Source of the DNA: Halobacillus sp. Marseille-Q1614
Lineage (GTDB): Bacteria; Bacillota; Bacilli; Bacillales; Halobacillaceae
Length of the DNA stretch: 64,000 nt
Assembly (NCBI RefSeq): GCF_902809865.1
Contig: NZ_CADDWH010000001.1
Location: 3,348,001-3,412,000 of the forward strand
Direction of reading: 5' to 3'
Shown one piece after another: positions 43,780-51,763 of this stretch. The translations under genes were made by a program, and so were the position numbers. Numbering within the stretch: position 1 is the first letter of the stretch; each line of letters starts with the position of its first letter. Below the pieces are notes generated by a model, which made no database searches, was not told where the DNA came from, and saw nothing but the letters and a program-made list of their open reading frames with translations.

Positions 43780-43818
43780 TCCTGGAATCACTTTCCGGAT
43801 TACCGGAATGATTTTTTT
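43771..43818 (+). terminator. terminator after the activator gene
   Basis: ATTCCGTAATCC pairs with GGATTACCGGAAT (one bulge) and is followed by GATTTTTTT. The stem overlaps the stop codon and is made of the first two palindromes of the activator-site array, so these bases may have two jobs. Confidence 0.7.
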
Positions 43819-43887
43819 ATCGCTTAATTGTAAGGGTTTTCATAAATTGAGTCAGTATATAGAGATCTCTTTTCCGGAAATCTGGAA
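43772..43887 (+). promoter_or_regulatory. three upstream activator palindromes (TTCC-N8-GGAA)
   Basis: TTCCGTAATCCTGGAA (43772-43787), TTCCGGATTACCGGAA (43793-43808) and TTCCGGAAATCTGGAA (43872-43887) share TTCC-N8-GGAA. The first two are 21 bp apart, two helical turns. They stand about 50-165 bp upstream of the sigma-54 promoter, a normal enhancer position for a Fis-type activator. Confidence 0.75.
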
Positions 43888-43937
43888 TAAAAAAATGGCG
43901 AATATGAGAAAACCTTATCGAATCAGCGTTTATAAAG

Positions 43938-43954
43938 TTGGCATGAATTTTGCA
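43938..43954 (+). promoter_or_regulatory. sigma-54 (-24/-12) promoter
   Basis: TTGGCATGAATTTTGCA matches the consensus TGGCAC-N5-TTGCA closely. GG (43940-43941) and GC (43952-43953) have the required spacing. It lies 30 bp upstream of the CoA transferase A start. Confidence 0.93.
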
Positions 43955-43983
43955 TATATAAGGGTGAAGGGAGTGTTACATGG

Positions 43984-44679
43984 ATGAAAACCATTTATTC
44001 ATCATTCGAACAGGCAGTAAAAGATATAAAAGACGGGTCTGTCATCATGGTCGGCGGTTTCGGGCTTGTCGGTATACCGGAGAACTTGATTCTCGCTTTA
44101 GTAGATTCAAAGGTTAAGCACCTTACAGTTATCTCTAACAATTGTGGAGTCGATGACTGGGGGCTTGGACTTTTGTTGAAAAATAAGCAGATTGATAAAA
44201 TGATTGGCTCTTATGTTGGTGAGAATAAAGAGTTTGAACGACAGGTACTTTCAGGTGAATTGGAAGTTGAACTGACACCACAAGGGACGCTGGCCGAACG
44301 GATTCGTGCAGGAGGAGCAGGTATTCCGGCATTTTACACACCAGCAGGGGTCGGTACTCCTCTAGCAGAAGACGGGGAAGTCAGGAATTTTGATGGAAAA
44401 GATTATCTGCTTCAAACCGGACTGCGTGCTGATTTCAGCCTTGTCAGGGCAGCCAAAGGTGACAGGCACGGCAACCTCATTTATAACAAAACGGCCCGCA
44501 ATTTCAATCCGATGATGGCAGCAGCCGGAAAAACAACAATTGCGGAAGTAGAAGAGTTCGTTAAGACAGGAGAACTAGAGGCGGATCAGATTCATACCCC
44601 AGGCATTTACGTACAAGGACTCATTCAGGGAGCTCAGGAAAAGCGGATTGAACGATTAACACTTAGGACACACGCATAA
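43984..44679 (+). CDS. scoA: 3-oxoacid CoA-transferase subunit A
   Basis: 231 aa. The alpha half of a succinyl-CoA:3-ketoacid (acetoacetate) CoA transferase. GSVIMVGGFGLVGIPENLIL (about residues 19-38) is the CoA-binding glycine-rich motif, and AGGAGIPAFYTPAGVGTPL the conserved second block. It moves CoA from succinyl-CoA or a similar donor to acetoacetate. First gene of the sigma-54 operon, 18 bp before subunit B. Confidence 0.93.
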   Translation: MKTIYSSFEQAVKDIKDGSVIMVGGFGLVGIPENLILALVDSKVKHLTVISNNCGVDDWGLGLLLKNKQIDKMIGSYVGENKEFERQVLSGELEVELTPQGTLAERIRAGGAGIPAFYTPAGVGTPLAEDGEVRNFDGKDYLLQTGLRADFSLVRAAKGDRHGNLIYNKTARNFNPMMAAAGKTTIAEVEEFVKTGELEADQIHTPGIYVQGLIQGAQEKRIERLTLRTHA

Positions 44680-44697
44680 CCACTAGGAGGGAAATTA

Positions 44698-45342
44698 ATG
44701 AAATTAGATAGAGCCCAAGTGAGAGAAAGAATTGCCCGGCGAGCTGAGCAGGAAATTGAAAGCGGTTACTATGTCAACTTAGGAATCGGAATGCCGACAA
44801 TGGTAGCGAACTACATTCAAGAGGATAAAGAGGTCGTTCTTCAGTCGGAAAACGGGCTGCTTGGGATTGGAAGATCCCCTTATGAAGAGGAAGTGAACCC
44901 GGACTTAATCAATGCCGGAAAGGAAACGGTGACCGAAGCGCCAGGAGCCTCTTATTGCGACAGCGCAGAGTCTTTTGCCATGATACGCGGCGAGCATTTG
45001 GATCTGGCCATACTCGGCGGTATGGAAGTTTCAGAGAAGGGTGACCTTGCCAATTGGATGATTCCAGGAAAAATGATTAAAGGCATGGGCGGAGCGATGG
45101 ATATTGTCCATGGAGCTAAGAAGATCGTCATTATCATGGATCACGTCAACAAACACGGTGATCCGAAAATTTTAAAAACGTGTCAGCTGCCATTAACAGG
45201 GCAGGGAGTGGTTGACCGCATCATTACAGAACGCTCGGTCATCGATGTTACGCGGCAGGGCCTTGAATTAGTGGAGGTTCTAAATGGATGGACAGTTGAT
45301 GAAGTAAAAGTTTCTACAGAGGCTGAGCTGACAATAAGCTAG
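44698..45342 (+). CDS. scoB: 3-oxoacid CoA-transferase subunit B
   Basis: 214 aa. The beta half of the CoA transferase. The catalytic glutamate lies in LQSENGLLGIG (about residue 50), and YVNLGIGMPTMVANYI and GKMIKGMGGAMDIVHGAKK are typical family blocks. AGGAGGG precedes the ATG. Works with subunit A; context (3-hydroxybutyrate dehydrogenase and thiolase downstream) fixes acetoacetate as the likely acid. Confidence 0.93.
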   Translation: MKLDRAQVRERIARRAEQEIESGYYVNLGIGMPTMVANYIQEDKEVVLQSENGLLGIGRSPYEEEVNPDLINAGKETVTEAPGASYCDSAESFAMIRGEHLDLAILGGMEVSEKGDLANWMIPGKMIKGMGGAMDIVHGAKKIVIIMDHVNKHGDPKILKTCQLPLTGQGVVDRIITERSVIDVTRQGLELVEVLNGWTVDEVKVSTEAELTIS

Positions 45343-45385
45343 CAGTTAATGGAAAGTACAAATAAATAATGGGGGTTTTTAATCA

Positions 45386-46156
45386 ATGAGCCAAGTTGTC
45401 TTTATTACAGGTGCTGCAAGCGGCATCGGATATCAAATAGGAACAGCATTCGCAAAAGAAGGAGCAAAAGTAGTACTCAGTGATGTAAATGAAGAAAAAG
45501 TAAAAGAAGCGGCAGAAGCCTTGAAGAAACAAGGCTATGAGTGTATCGGCCTGAAATGTGATGTAACAAAGGAGGAAGAATTAATCAGCTCCATCGATGA
45601 GACGGTCAACACTTATGGACGTCTTGATGTGTTGATCAACAACGCCGGGCTGCAGCATGTGGCCTCCATTGAAGAATTCCCAACAGAGAAGTTCCGTTTT
45701 ATTACGGATGTCATGCTGGTGGCGCCGTTTATGGCCATTAAGCATGCTTTTCCAATTATGAAAAAGCAGGGATTTGGCCGGATTATCAATATGGCCTCGA
45801 TAAACGGATTAATCGGTTTTGCAGGAAAATCTGCTTATAACAGCTCCAAACACGGGGTAATCGGATTAACCAAAGTTACAGCATTAGAGGGGGCGGAACA
45901 CGGAATTACCGTCAATGCAATCTGCCCTGGCTATGTGGATACGCCGCTTGTGCGCAATCAGCTGGAAGACTTGGCCGTAAACCGCGGAGTTTCTCTTGAA
46001 AAAGTGTTAGAAGAGGTTATTTATCCGCTGGTTCCTCAGAAGCGGCTGTTGTCTGTGGAGGAAATCGCGGACTATACGATGTTTTTGGCCAGCGAAAAAG
46101 CAAGAGGTGTAACCGGTCAGGCTGTTGTGCTTGATGGCGGCTATACGGCTCAATAA
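45386..46156 (+). CDS. bdhA: 3-hydroxybutyrate dehydrogenase (SDR)
   Basis: 256 aa. A short-chain dehydrogenase: NAD motif TGAASGIG (residues 8-15), NNAG (about 87-90), the catalytic Ser (MASINGL) and the YNSSK Tyr/Lys pair, with the C-terminus VTGQAVVLDGGYTAQ of the D-beta-hydroxybutyrate dehydrogenase type. It oxidises 3-hydroxybutyrate to acetoacetate, feeding the CoA transferase encoded just upstream. GGGGG precedes the ATG. Confidence 0.91.
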   Translation: MSQVVFITGAASGIGYQIGTAFAKEGAKVVLSDVNEEKVKEAAEALKKQGYECIGLKCDVTKEEELISSIDETVNTYGRLDVLINNAGLQHVASIEEFPTEKFRFITDVMLVAPFMAIKHAFPIMKKQGFGRIINMASINGLIGFAGKSAYNSSKHGVIGLTKVTALEGAEHGITVNAICPGYVDTPLVRNQLEDLAVNRGVSLEKVLEEVIYPLVPQKRLLSVEEIADYTMFLASEKARGVTGQAVVLDGGYTAQ

Positions 46157-46171
46157 CTAAGGAGGGCGACA

Positions 46172-47350
46172 ATGAGAGAAGTTTATATTTTAGAAGGCGC
46201 ACGCACACCGTTTGGCAGCTTTGGAGGTAAGTTAAAAGACGTCGACCCAACGACGCTTGGAGTGACAGCGAGTAAGGAAGCGATCAGGCGAAGCGGGATC
46301 ACTCCCGATCAAATTGATTTTTCCGTGATTGGCAATGTGATTCACTCAGCAAAAAACGCTCCTTACCTTTCGCGGCATATCGCTTTAAATACAGGGATTC
46401 CTATCACCAGTCCTGCTCTTACCGTAAATCGCCTATGTGGTTCCGGAATGCAGTCAGTCGTTTCAGCAGCTCAGTCGATCCAGCTTGGAGAAGGCGAAGC
46501 TGCTTTAGCCGGAGGCGTAGAGAATATGAGCCTCGCCCCCTATGCCTTAAGAGGAAGCCGATTTGGGACAAAATTAGGTGCACCGAAAGTCGACGATATG
46601 CTATGGGCGGCTTTAACGGATGAATATATAGGCGACGGCATGGGAGTGACCGCAGAAAACCTTGCTGAAAAATACGAAATCAGCCGTGAAGAGCAGGATG
46701 AGTATGCAGCATTAAGCCATAAGAGGGCAGCAGCTGCCAGAGAAGAAGGAAGGCTGGCTGAAGAAATTACAGCCGTAGAAGTCAAAAGCCGTAAAGGGAC
46801 AAGCGAAGTTACAGAAGATGAACACATCCGTGAAGATACCACTCTACAAGGGCTCTCTTCCCTAAAACCTGCATTTAAAAAAGAAGGCAGTGTAACCGGG
46901 GGCAATGCCAGCGGAATTAACGATGGCGCAGGAGCTGTGGTTGCAGCGAGCAAAGATTTTGTCCAGGCAAATAACAGCACGCCGATCGCAAAGGTCCTCT
47001 CCTGGGGGTTAGCAGGCGTTGACCCGGCTTATATGGGAATCGGTCCGGTATCAGCCATTAAGAAAGCTTTAAAATCAACAGATCTCACGCTTGAAGATAT
47101 GGATCTAATTGAAGTAAACGAAGCGTTTGCCTCTCAATACTTAGCGGTTGAAAAAGAACTTGGGCTCAATCGTGACAAAGTGAACGTAAACGGCGGTGCG
47201 ATTGCGCTTGGCCATCCAATTGGAGCAAGCGGAACGAGAGTCCTCTATTCACTGATTAAAGAATTAAAGCGGCGCGGCAAAAAGTACGGCGTTGCGTCCC
47301 TATGTATTGGGGGCGGACAGGGAATCGCCATGGTCGTTGAAGCTTTATAA
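46172..47350 (+). CDS. acetyl-CoA C-acetyltransferase (thiolase)
   Basis: 392 aa. A thiolase with all catalytic residues: the nucleophilic Cys in NRLCGSGMQSV (about residue 88), His in GGAIALGHPIGASG (about residue 350) and the second Cys in ASLCIGGGQG (about residue 380). It splits acetoacetyl-CoA into two acetyl-CoA. AAGGAGGG lies upstream; 15 bp after bdhA. The standard last step of ketone-body use. Confidence 0.92.
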   Translation: MREVYILEGARTPFGSFGGKLKDVDPTTLGVTASKEAIRRSGITPDQIDFSVIGNVIHSAKNAPYLSRHIALNTGIPITSPALTVNRLCGSGMQSVVSAAQSIQLGEGEAALAGGVENMSLAPYALRGSRFGTKLGAPKVDDMLWAALTDEYIGDGMGVTAENLAEKYEISREEQDEYAALSHKRAAAAREEGRLAEEITAVEVKSRKGTSEVTEDEHIREDTTLQGLSSLKPAFKKEGSVTGGNASGINDGAGAVVAASKDFVQANNSTPIAKVLSWGLAGVDPAYMGIGPVSAIKKALKSTDLTLEDMDLIEVNEAFASQYLAVEKELGLNRDKVNVNGGAIALGHPIGASGTRVLYSLIKELKRRGKKYGVASLCIGGGQGIAMVVEAL

Positions 47351-47374
47351 AAAAGATAAAGGGGGAGAAAGTCT

Positions 47375-48658
47375 ATGCTTGGTATTTTACTAGGCCTTAT
47401 AGTGTTAATGGCGCTGGCCTATATGGGCTGGTCGATCATCTGGGTTGCGCCCATTGCGGCAGGTGTCGTGGCTTTAACGGGCGGTCTCGATTTATTAGAA
47501 GCCTATAAGAATACGTATATGGAAGGATTCGTCGGATTTGCGAAAGACTGGTTTCCTGTCTTCATGCTCGGTGCCATTTTCGGAAAACTCATGGAGGATA
47601 CCGGGATGGCCCGATCTGTGGCGGTCGCTTTAACTAAGCTGATAGGGACAAAACGGGCGATTCTTGGCGTGCTTGTATCCGCAGCCGTTTTAACATATGG
47701 AGGCGTCAGCCTGTTCGTTGTCGTATTTGCGGTCTATCCGCTGGCGCTTTCCTTATTTAGAGAAGCGAATATCAGCCGAAGATTAATTCCAGCAACCGTT
47801 GCCCTTGGTGCTTTTACATTTACAATGACCGCGCTGCCGGGAACTCCACAAATCCAGAACCTGATTCCGATGGAGTATTTTCAGACCAACGCGGTAGCGG
47901 CACCGGCAATGGGGGTTATCGCGGCTATTATCATGGCGGGCGGCGGCTACTTTTACTTGCGCTGGCGTGAGAAGAAGCTGACCGGGAAGGGTGAACATTT
48001 TACCGAACCTAAGGATAATAAAATGACAGAAACAAGTGAAAAAGATCCTAACTTCTTGTTATCCTTACTTCCGCTGTTAACAGTATTACTTACTTTAAAT
48101 CTGCTTAAATGGGATATCATTACCGCCCTGATCTCAGGGATTGTCTTAATCATGCTCCTTAACATTCAACAGGTTAAAGGCTTCACTAAATCGCTGAACA
48201 GCGGTGCCGGCGGCTCTGTAATTGCAATTATTAATACGAGTGCGGCGGTCGGATTCGGCACAGTCGTAAAAGCCGTACCGGGATTTGAACGATTGACCGA
48301 GATCTTAATGGGGATTAAAGGAAATCCTCTTATTTCAGAAGCCGTTGCGGTTAACGTCCTTGCCGGGGCCACCGGTTCCGCTTCCGGCGGAATGGGGATT
48401 GCACTTGAAGCGCTCGGGTCTAAATATTATGAAATCGCCTTGAACTCAGGTATCAGCCCTGAAGCTTTTCACAGGGTGGCTTCCTTATCATCCGGCGGCC
48501 TTGATGCACTTCCGCATAATGGCGCAGTTCTGACGCTTTTAACCATTACCGGCTTGTCTCATAAAGACAGCTATAAGGATATTTTCGTAGTGGCTGTTCT
48601 TATCCCGGTAATCTCTGTAGTCTTTGTTATACTACTTTCATCGCTTGGCATTCTATAA
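47375..48658 (+). CDS. GntP-family permease, probable 3-hydroxybutyrate uptake
   Basis: 427 aa with about 12 hydrophobic helices. It fits the GntP/gluconate:H+ symporter family: GAIFGKLMEDTGMARSVAVA (about residues 66-85), LTYGGVSLFVVVFAVYPLAL, TFTMTALPGTPQIQNLIP and the C-terminal SSGGLDALPHNGAVLTLL. As the last gene of the 3-hydroxybutyrate operon it most likely imports 3-hydroxybutyrate or acetoacetate. AAAGGGGGAG precedes the ATG. Confidence 0.88.
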   Translation: MLGILLGLIVLMALAYMGWSIIWVAPIAAGVVALTGGLDLLEAYKNTYMEGFVGFAKDWFPVFMLGAIFGKLMEDTGMARSVAVALTKLIGTKRAILGVLVSAAVLTYGGVSLFVVVFAVYPLALSLFREANISRRLIPATVALGAFTFTMTALPGTPQIQNLIPMEYFQTNAVAAPAMGVIAAIIMAGGGYFYLRWREKKLTGKGEHFTEPKDNKMTETSEKDPNFLLSLLPLLTVLLTLNLLKWDIITALISGIVLIMLLNIQQVKGFTKSLNSGAGGSVIAIINTSAAVGFGTVVKAVPGFERLTEILMGIKGNPLISEAVAVNVLAGATGSASGGMGIALEALGSKYYEIALNSGISPEAFHRVASLSSGGLDALPHNGAVLTLLTITGLSHKDSYKDIFVVAVLIPVISVVFVILLSSLGIL

Positions 48659-48661
48659 AAA

Positions 48662-48720
48662 GCCTTTGGAAAGCGATCCATTTCCCGTAGCTCTTTTCTA
48701 TATTTTTGAAAGAAAAAGTT
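48662..48720. repeat. repeat fragment after the 3-hydroxybutyrate operon
   Basis: GAAAGCGATCCATTTCCCGT resembles GAAAGCGATCCGTTTCCCGC at 23.13 kb, the right end of the longer repeat. No gene here. Confidence 0.5.
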
Positions 48721-48754
48721 GGACGTCTGCACTAAGAAGTTTCTCTAGAAGCTG

Positions 48755-48789
48755 AAAGGATTTCGATTTTATCGAAATCCTTTTTTTCT
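48755..48789 (+). terminator. terminator of the 3-hydroxybutyrate operon
   Basis: AAAGGATTTCGAT pairs perfectly with ATCGAAATCCTTT around TTT, followed by a T run. It lies about 100 bp after the permease stop. Confidence 0.88.
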
Positions 48790-48922
48790 GCACTGCTTAA
48801 ACGTAAAAAACAATATTGGTGTGCAAGGCTTTAAAAAAACGTGTGTTGAGCGTACAATAGTACTAACATTGCGTCTCTTTCGCTTGGGCGCTAATACAGA
48901 CAAGAAGGAGCCATGGAAGAAG

Positions 48923-49996
48923 ATGACAGATCAAGAACTGACTATCGTTAAAAGCAATGACCGAAAGCCTAAACCAGAGCAGGATCAGATTCCTTTTGGA
49001 ACAACTTTTACAGACCATATGTTTGTGATGGATTATGAAGAAGGTAAGGGCTGGTTCGAGCCGAGAATCGTTCCTTATGAGCCGATTACGTTAGATCCGG
49101 CAGCAATGATTTTCCACTATGGCCAGACCGTTTTCGAAGGACTGAAGGCTTATCGGGGGAACAATGACAATATTCTTCTCTTTCGTCCGGAGCAGAACTT
49201 TAAACGTTTAAATCGTTCCAGTGACCGTTTAAGCATCCCGCTGATAGATGAAGAAAAAGTACTGGGATACTTACAGGAACTGATCAGCCTTGAGAAGGAC
49301 TGGGTTCCGACAACAGAAGGAACATCCTTATATATCCGTCCGTTTATTATTGCTACAGCTCCAAATCTTGCTGTGGCACCGTCGAAAACGTACAAGTTTA
49401 TGATGATCCTTTCTCCAGTCGGCTCTTATTTCTCAGGCGGCATTCACCCTGTGAAGATTAAAGTAGAGGACAAGTTTACCCGCGCCGTAAAAGGCGGCAC
49501 CGGCATGGCGAAGACAGCCGGCAACTACTCTTCCGGCTATCAGGCACAGGCACAGGCGTATAAAGAAGGGAGCGCCGACGTTCTCTGGCTCGACGGGATT
49601 GAAAAGAGATACATAGAAGAAGTCGGCAGTATGAATATCTTTTTCAAAATTAATGGAGAAGTGGTTACTCCCGAACTCAGCGGCAGCATCCTAAAAGGAA
49701 TTACCCGAATGTCCATCATAGAGCTGTTAAGAGAATGGGATGTTCCAGTGGTCGAGCGTAAAATCTCTATTGATGAGCTGTATGAAGCTTACGAACGAGG
49801 AGAAGTGGAAGAAGCGTTTGGTACGGGAACAGCGGCTGTTATCTCGCCTGTTGGAGAGTTAAACTGGCAGGGCCGCAAGATGACGGTTAATAATAATGAG
49901 ATCGGTGAACTGTCCCAGAAGCTTTATGATACAATCACCGGCATTCAAAAAGGGAATTTAGAAGATCGGTATAATTGGGTTGTAGAAGTTAAATAA
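48923..49996 (+). CDS. ilvE: branched-chain amino acid aminotransferase
   Basis: 357 aa from ATG at 48923 (MTDQELTIVKSN). The frame is open to 48821, but the preceding residues do not look like the family. A PLP fold-type IV aminotransferase acting on Leu, Ile and Val: IFHYGQTVFEGLKAYRG (about residues 57-73), RFLKGTG-like block VKGGTGMAKTAGNYSSGYQA with the PLP Lys, and VEEAFGTGTAAVISPVG. GAAGGAG lies 12 bp upstream. A single gene with its own terminator. The TACAAT at 48855 may be its -10 box. Confidence 0.92.
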   Translation: MTDQELTIVKSNDRKPKPEQDQIPFGTTFTDHMFVMDYEEGKGWFEPRIVPYEPITLDPAAMIFHYGQTVFEGLKAYRGNNDNILLFRPEQNFKRLNRSSDRLSIPLIDEEKVLGYLQELISLEKDWVPTTEGTSLYIRPFIIATAPNLAVAPSKTYKFMMILSPVGSYFSGGIHPVKIKVEDKFTRAVKGGTGMAKTAGNYSSGYQAQAQAYKEGSADVLWLDGIEKRYIEEVGSMNIFFKINGEVVTPELSGSILKGITRMSIIELLREWDVPVVERKISIDELYEAYERGEVEEAFGTGTAAVISPVGELNWQGRKMTVNNNEIGELSQKLYDTITGIQKGNLEDRYNWVVEVK

Positions 49997-50007
49997 ATGA
50001 ACAAGGA

Positions 50008-50042
50008 AGCCTGGCTGAATCTGCAGCCAGGCCCTTTTTTTA
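50008..50042 (+). terminator. terminator after ilvE
   Basis: GCCTGGCTG pairs with CAGCCAGGC around a 6-nt loop, followed by a T run. Confidence 0.9.
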
Positions 50043-50111
50043 GCAGGATTCCCTTTCCATTCTGATTTCTGTAAGTTTCGCTAACAAGGATTTGGGAATA
50101 GAATAAGAAAA

Positions 50112-50145
50112 GAAAAACGAGCCTCCTTTTGAGACTCGTTTCCTT
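50112..50145 (-). terminator. terminator after abgT
   Basis: On the minus strand, AAACGAGTCTC pairs with GAGGCTCGTTT (one mismatch) and is followed by TTCTTTTC. It ends the AbgT/M20 operon. Confidence 0.8.
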
Positions 50146-50150
50146 TATAT

Positions 50151-51695
50151 TTAGTTGATGTACATATCGACTCCTGGACCAAACGGAATTCCCAGCAGTG
50201 CGAAAGCTATTAATAGAATAACCCAGATGACGAAAAAGATGACACTGTATGGCAGCATTAAGGAAATGAGAGTACCTAAGCCGGCTTTTTTGTTGTATTC
50301 TCTCATAAACGCCAATACTACAATGATATAAGGGTTCATAGGTGTGATAATGTTAGTGGAAGAGTCGGCAATCCGATAAGCAACCTGGATAAATGCAGGA
50401 TGATAGTCTAATAGATAGAACATCTGCAGGAAGATCGGTGCTTCCAGAGCCCACTGTGCAGATCCGCTAAAAATCAGCAGGTTCATAAACGCTGTTAGGA
50501 CAGAGAAGCCTACAACGATTGGTAAGCCTGTCATATTCATAGCCTGCAGAGTTTCTGCTCCACTGACAGCAAGCCATGTGCCAATATTTGTCCAGTCAAA
50601 GTAAGCAATAAACTGGGCGGCTGCAAAAATAAGGACAATAAACCCTGACATATCTTTCATGGCTTCCCCCATAAATCCAGAAATGTCACGAGTGGATTCA
50701 ATCTTTTTAACAGTAACCCCGTAAGCAATACCAATCGCTATAAAGAAGAAAAGAATGATCGGCACAATTCCATCCAGGAATGGTGAAGGGACCAGTCCGC
50801 CTTCTTCACTTCTAAGAGCAGAGTTCGGCCATGCAATAGCAATTATTAGTACGGCAATAAAGACGAGGCCGGTAATAATTGCATTTCTAAATCCTTTTTT
50901 CTCTAAAGCAGTACTTTGTTCTAGCTCTCCACTTGCTTCCCCTTTATATTTGCCTAGGCGCGGTTCGATGATTTTTTCCGTGACCAATGCACCTGTAATG
51001 GAAAGTACGACAACGGAAGCCATCATGAAGTACCAGTTATCTACAGGGGTTACTACAATATTAGAATCCATGCTTTGCATCACTTCTGTAGAAATCCCGG
51101 CTAAAAGCGCATCCGTTCCGGTAATAATAAAGTTTGCCGTAAACCCTGAACCTACTCCGGCAAAACCGGCAGCTAAACCAGCAAGAGGATGGCGGCCAAT
51201 CGTGTAAAAGACCATAGCAGCCAGAGGTGGAATAATTACGAAGGCAGCGTCTGATGCGATGTTACCTAGAATACCGACAAAAATAACAGCATAGGTGACT
51301 AAAGATTTAGGTGCTTTAAGAATTGTGCTTTTAATAGCTGTTTCTAATAACCCGACTTTATCTGCAAGTCCAATACCCAGCATCATTGCTAGTACCAGGC
51401 CGAGTGGTGCAAACCCTGTAAAGTTATCGAGCATAGAAGTTAGAATAAATTCCAATCCTTCCCCGGATACAAGGCTTTTAATAGCCACTTCTTCCCCTGT
51501 TCCAGGTTCCTGAACCGTAACTCCAAACTGAGCAATAATCCATGAAAACAAAATTGTAAAAGCAGCAAGATAAACAAACAGCATAAAAGGTTCAGGGAGT
51601 TTGTTCCCTACCTTTTCAATTCCGTTTAGAAATTTTGTCATCGCGGAATTATTTTTCTGTTCCGTACTCACTTCCTCTTTCTTTAGCTTATTCAT
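50151..51695 (-). CDS. abgT: AbgT-family transporter
   Basis: 514 aa from ATG at 51695 (AAAGGG upstream). About 12 hydrophobic helices plus re-entrant loops, with the AbgT-family blocks NFTGFAPLGLVLAMMLGIGL (about residues 88-107), GFTANFIITGTDALLAGIST and IADSSTNIITPMNPYIIVVL. E. coli AbgT imports p-aminobenzoyl-glutamate, while other members export sulfonamides. Three M20 amidohydrolase genes upstream favour import and hydrolysis of an N-acyl or peptide-like compound. A 59-bp gap after the regulator carries a 16-bp box also found before the first gene. Confidence 0.88.
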   Translation of the reverse strand: MNKLKKEEVSTEQKNNSAMTKFLNGIEKVGNKLPEPFMLFVYLAAFTILFSWIIAQFGVTVQEPGTGEEVAIKSLVSGEGLEFILTSMLDNFTGFAPLGLVLAMMLGIGLADKVGLLETAIKSTILKAPKSLVTYAVIFVGILGNIASDAAFVIIPPLAAMVFYTIGRHPLAGLAAGFAGVGSGFTANFIITGTDALLAGISTEVMQSMDSNIVVTPVDNWYFMMASVVVLSITGALVTEKIIEPRLGKYKGEASGELEQSTALEKKGFRNAIITGLVFIAVLIIAIAWPNSALRSEEGGLVPSPFLDGIVPIILFFFIAIGIAYGVTVKKIESTRDISGFMGEAMKDMSGFIVLIFAAAQFIAYFDWTNIGTWLAVSGAETLQAMNMTGLPIVVGFSVLTAFMNLLIFSGSAQWALEAPIFLQMFYLLDYHPAFIQVAYRIADSSTNIITPMNPYIIVVLAFMREYNKKAGLGTLISLMLPYSVIFFVIWVILLIAFALLGIPFGPGVDMYIN

Positions 51696-51727
51696 TTTCT
51701 CCACCCTTTCCTTAATATTGGAAAAAT

Positions 51728-51743
51728 TCCTTTAATGTTCCGT
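51728..51743 (-). promoter_or_regulatory. conserved 16-bp box before abgT
   Basis: On the minus strand, ACGGAACATTAAAGGA. It differs at one position from the box at 56852-56867 before the first gene of this operon, in the same orientation. Candidate operator for the regulator encoded at 51764-53074. Confidence 0.6.
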
Positions 51744-51763
51744 ATGATGAGAAATAAAAGTAC

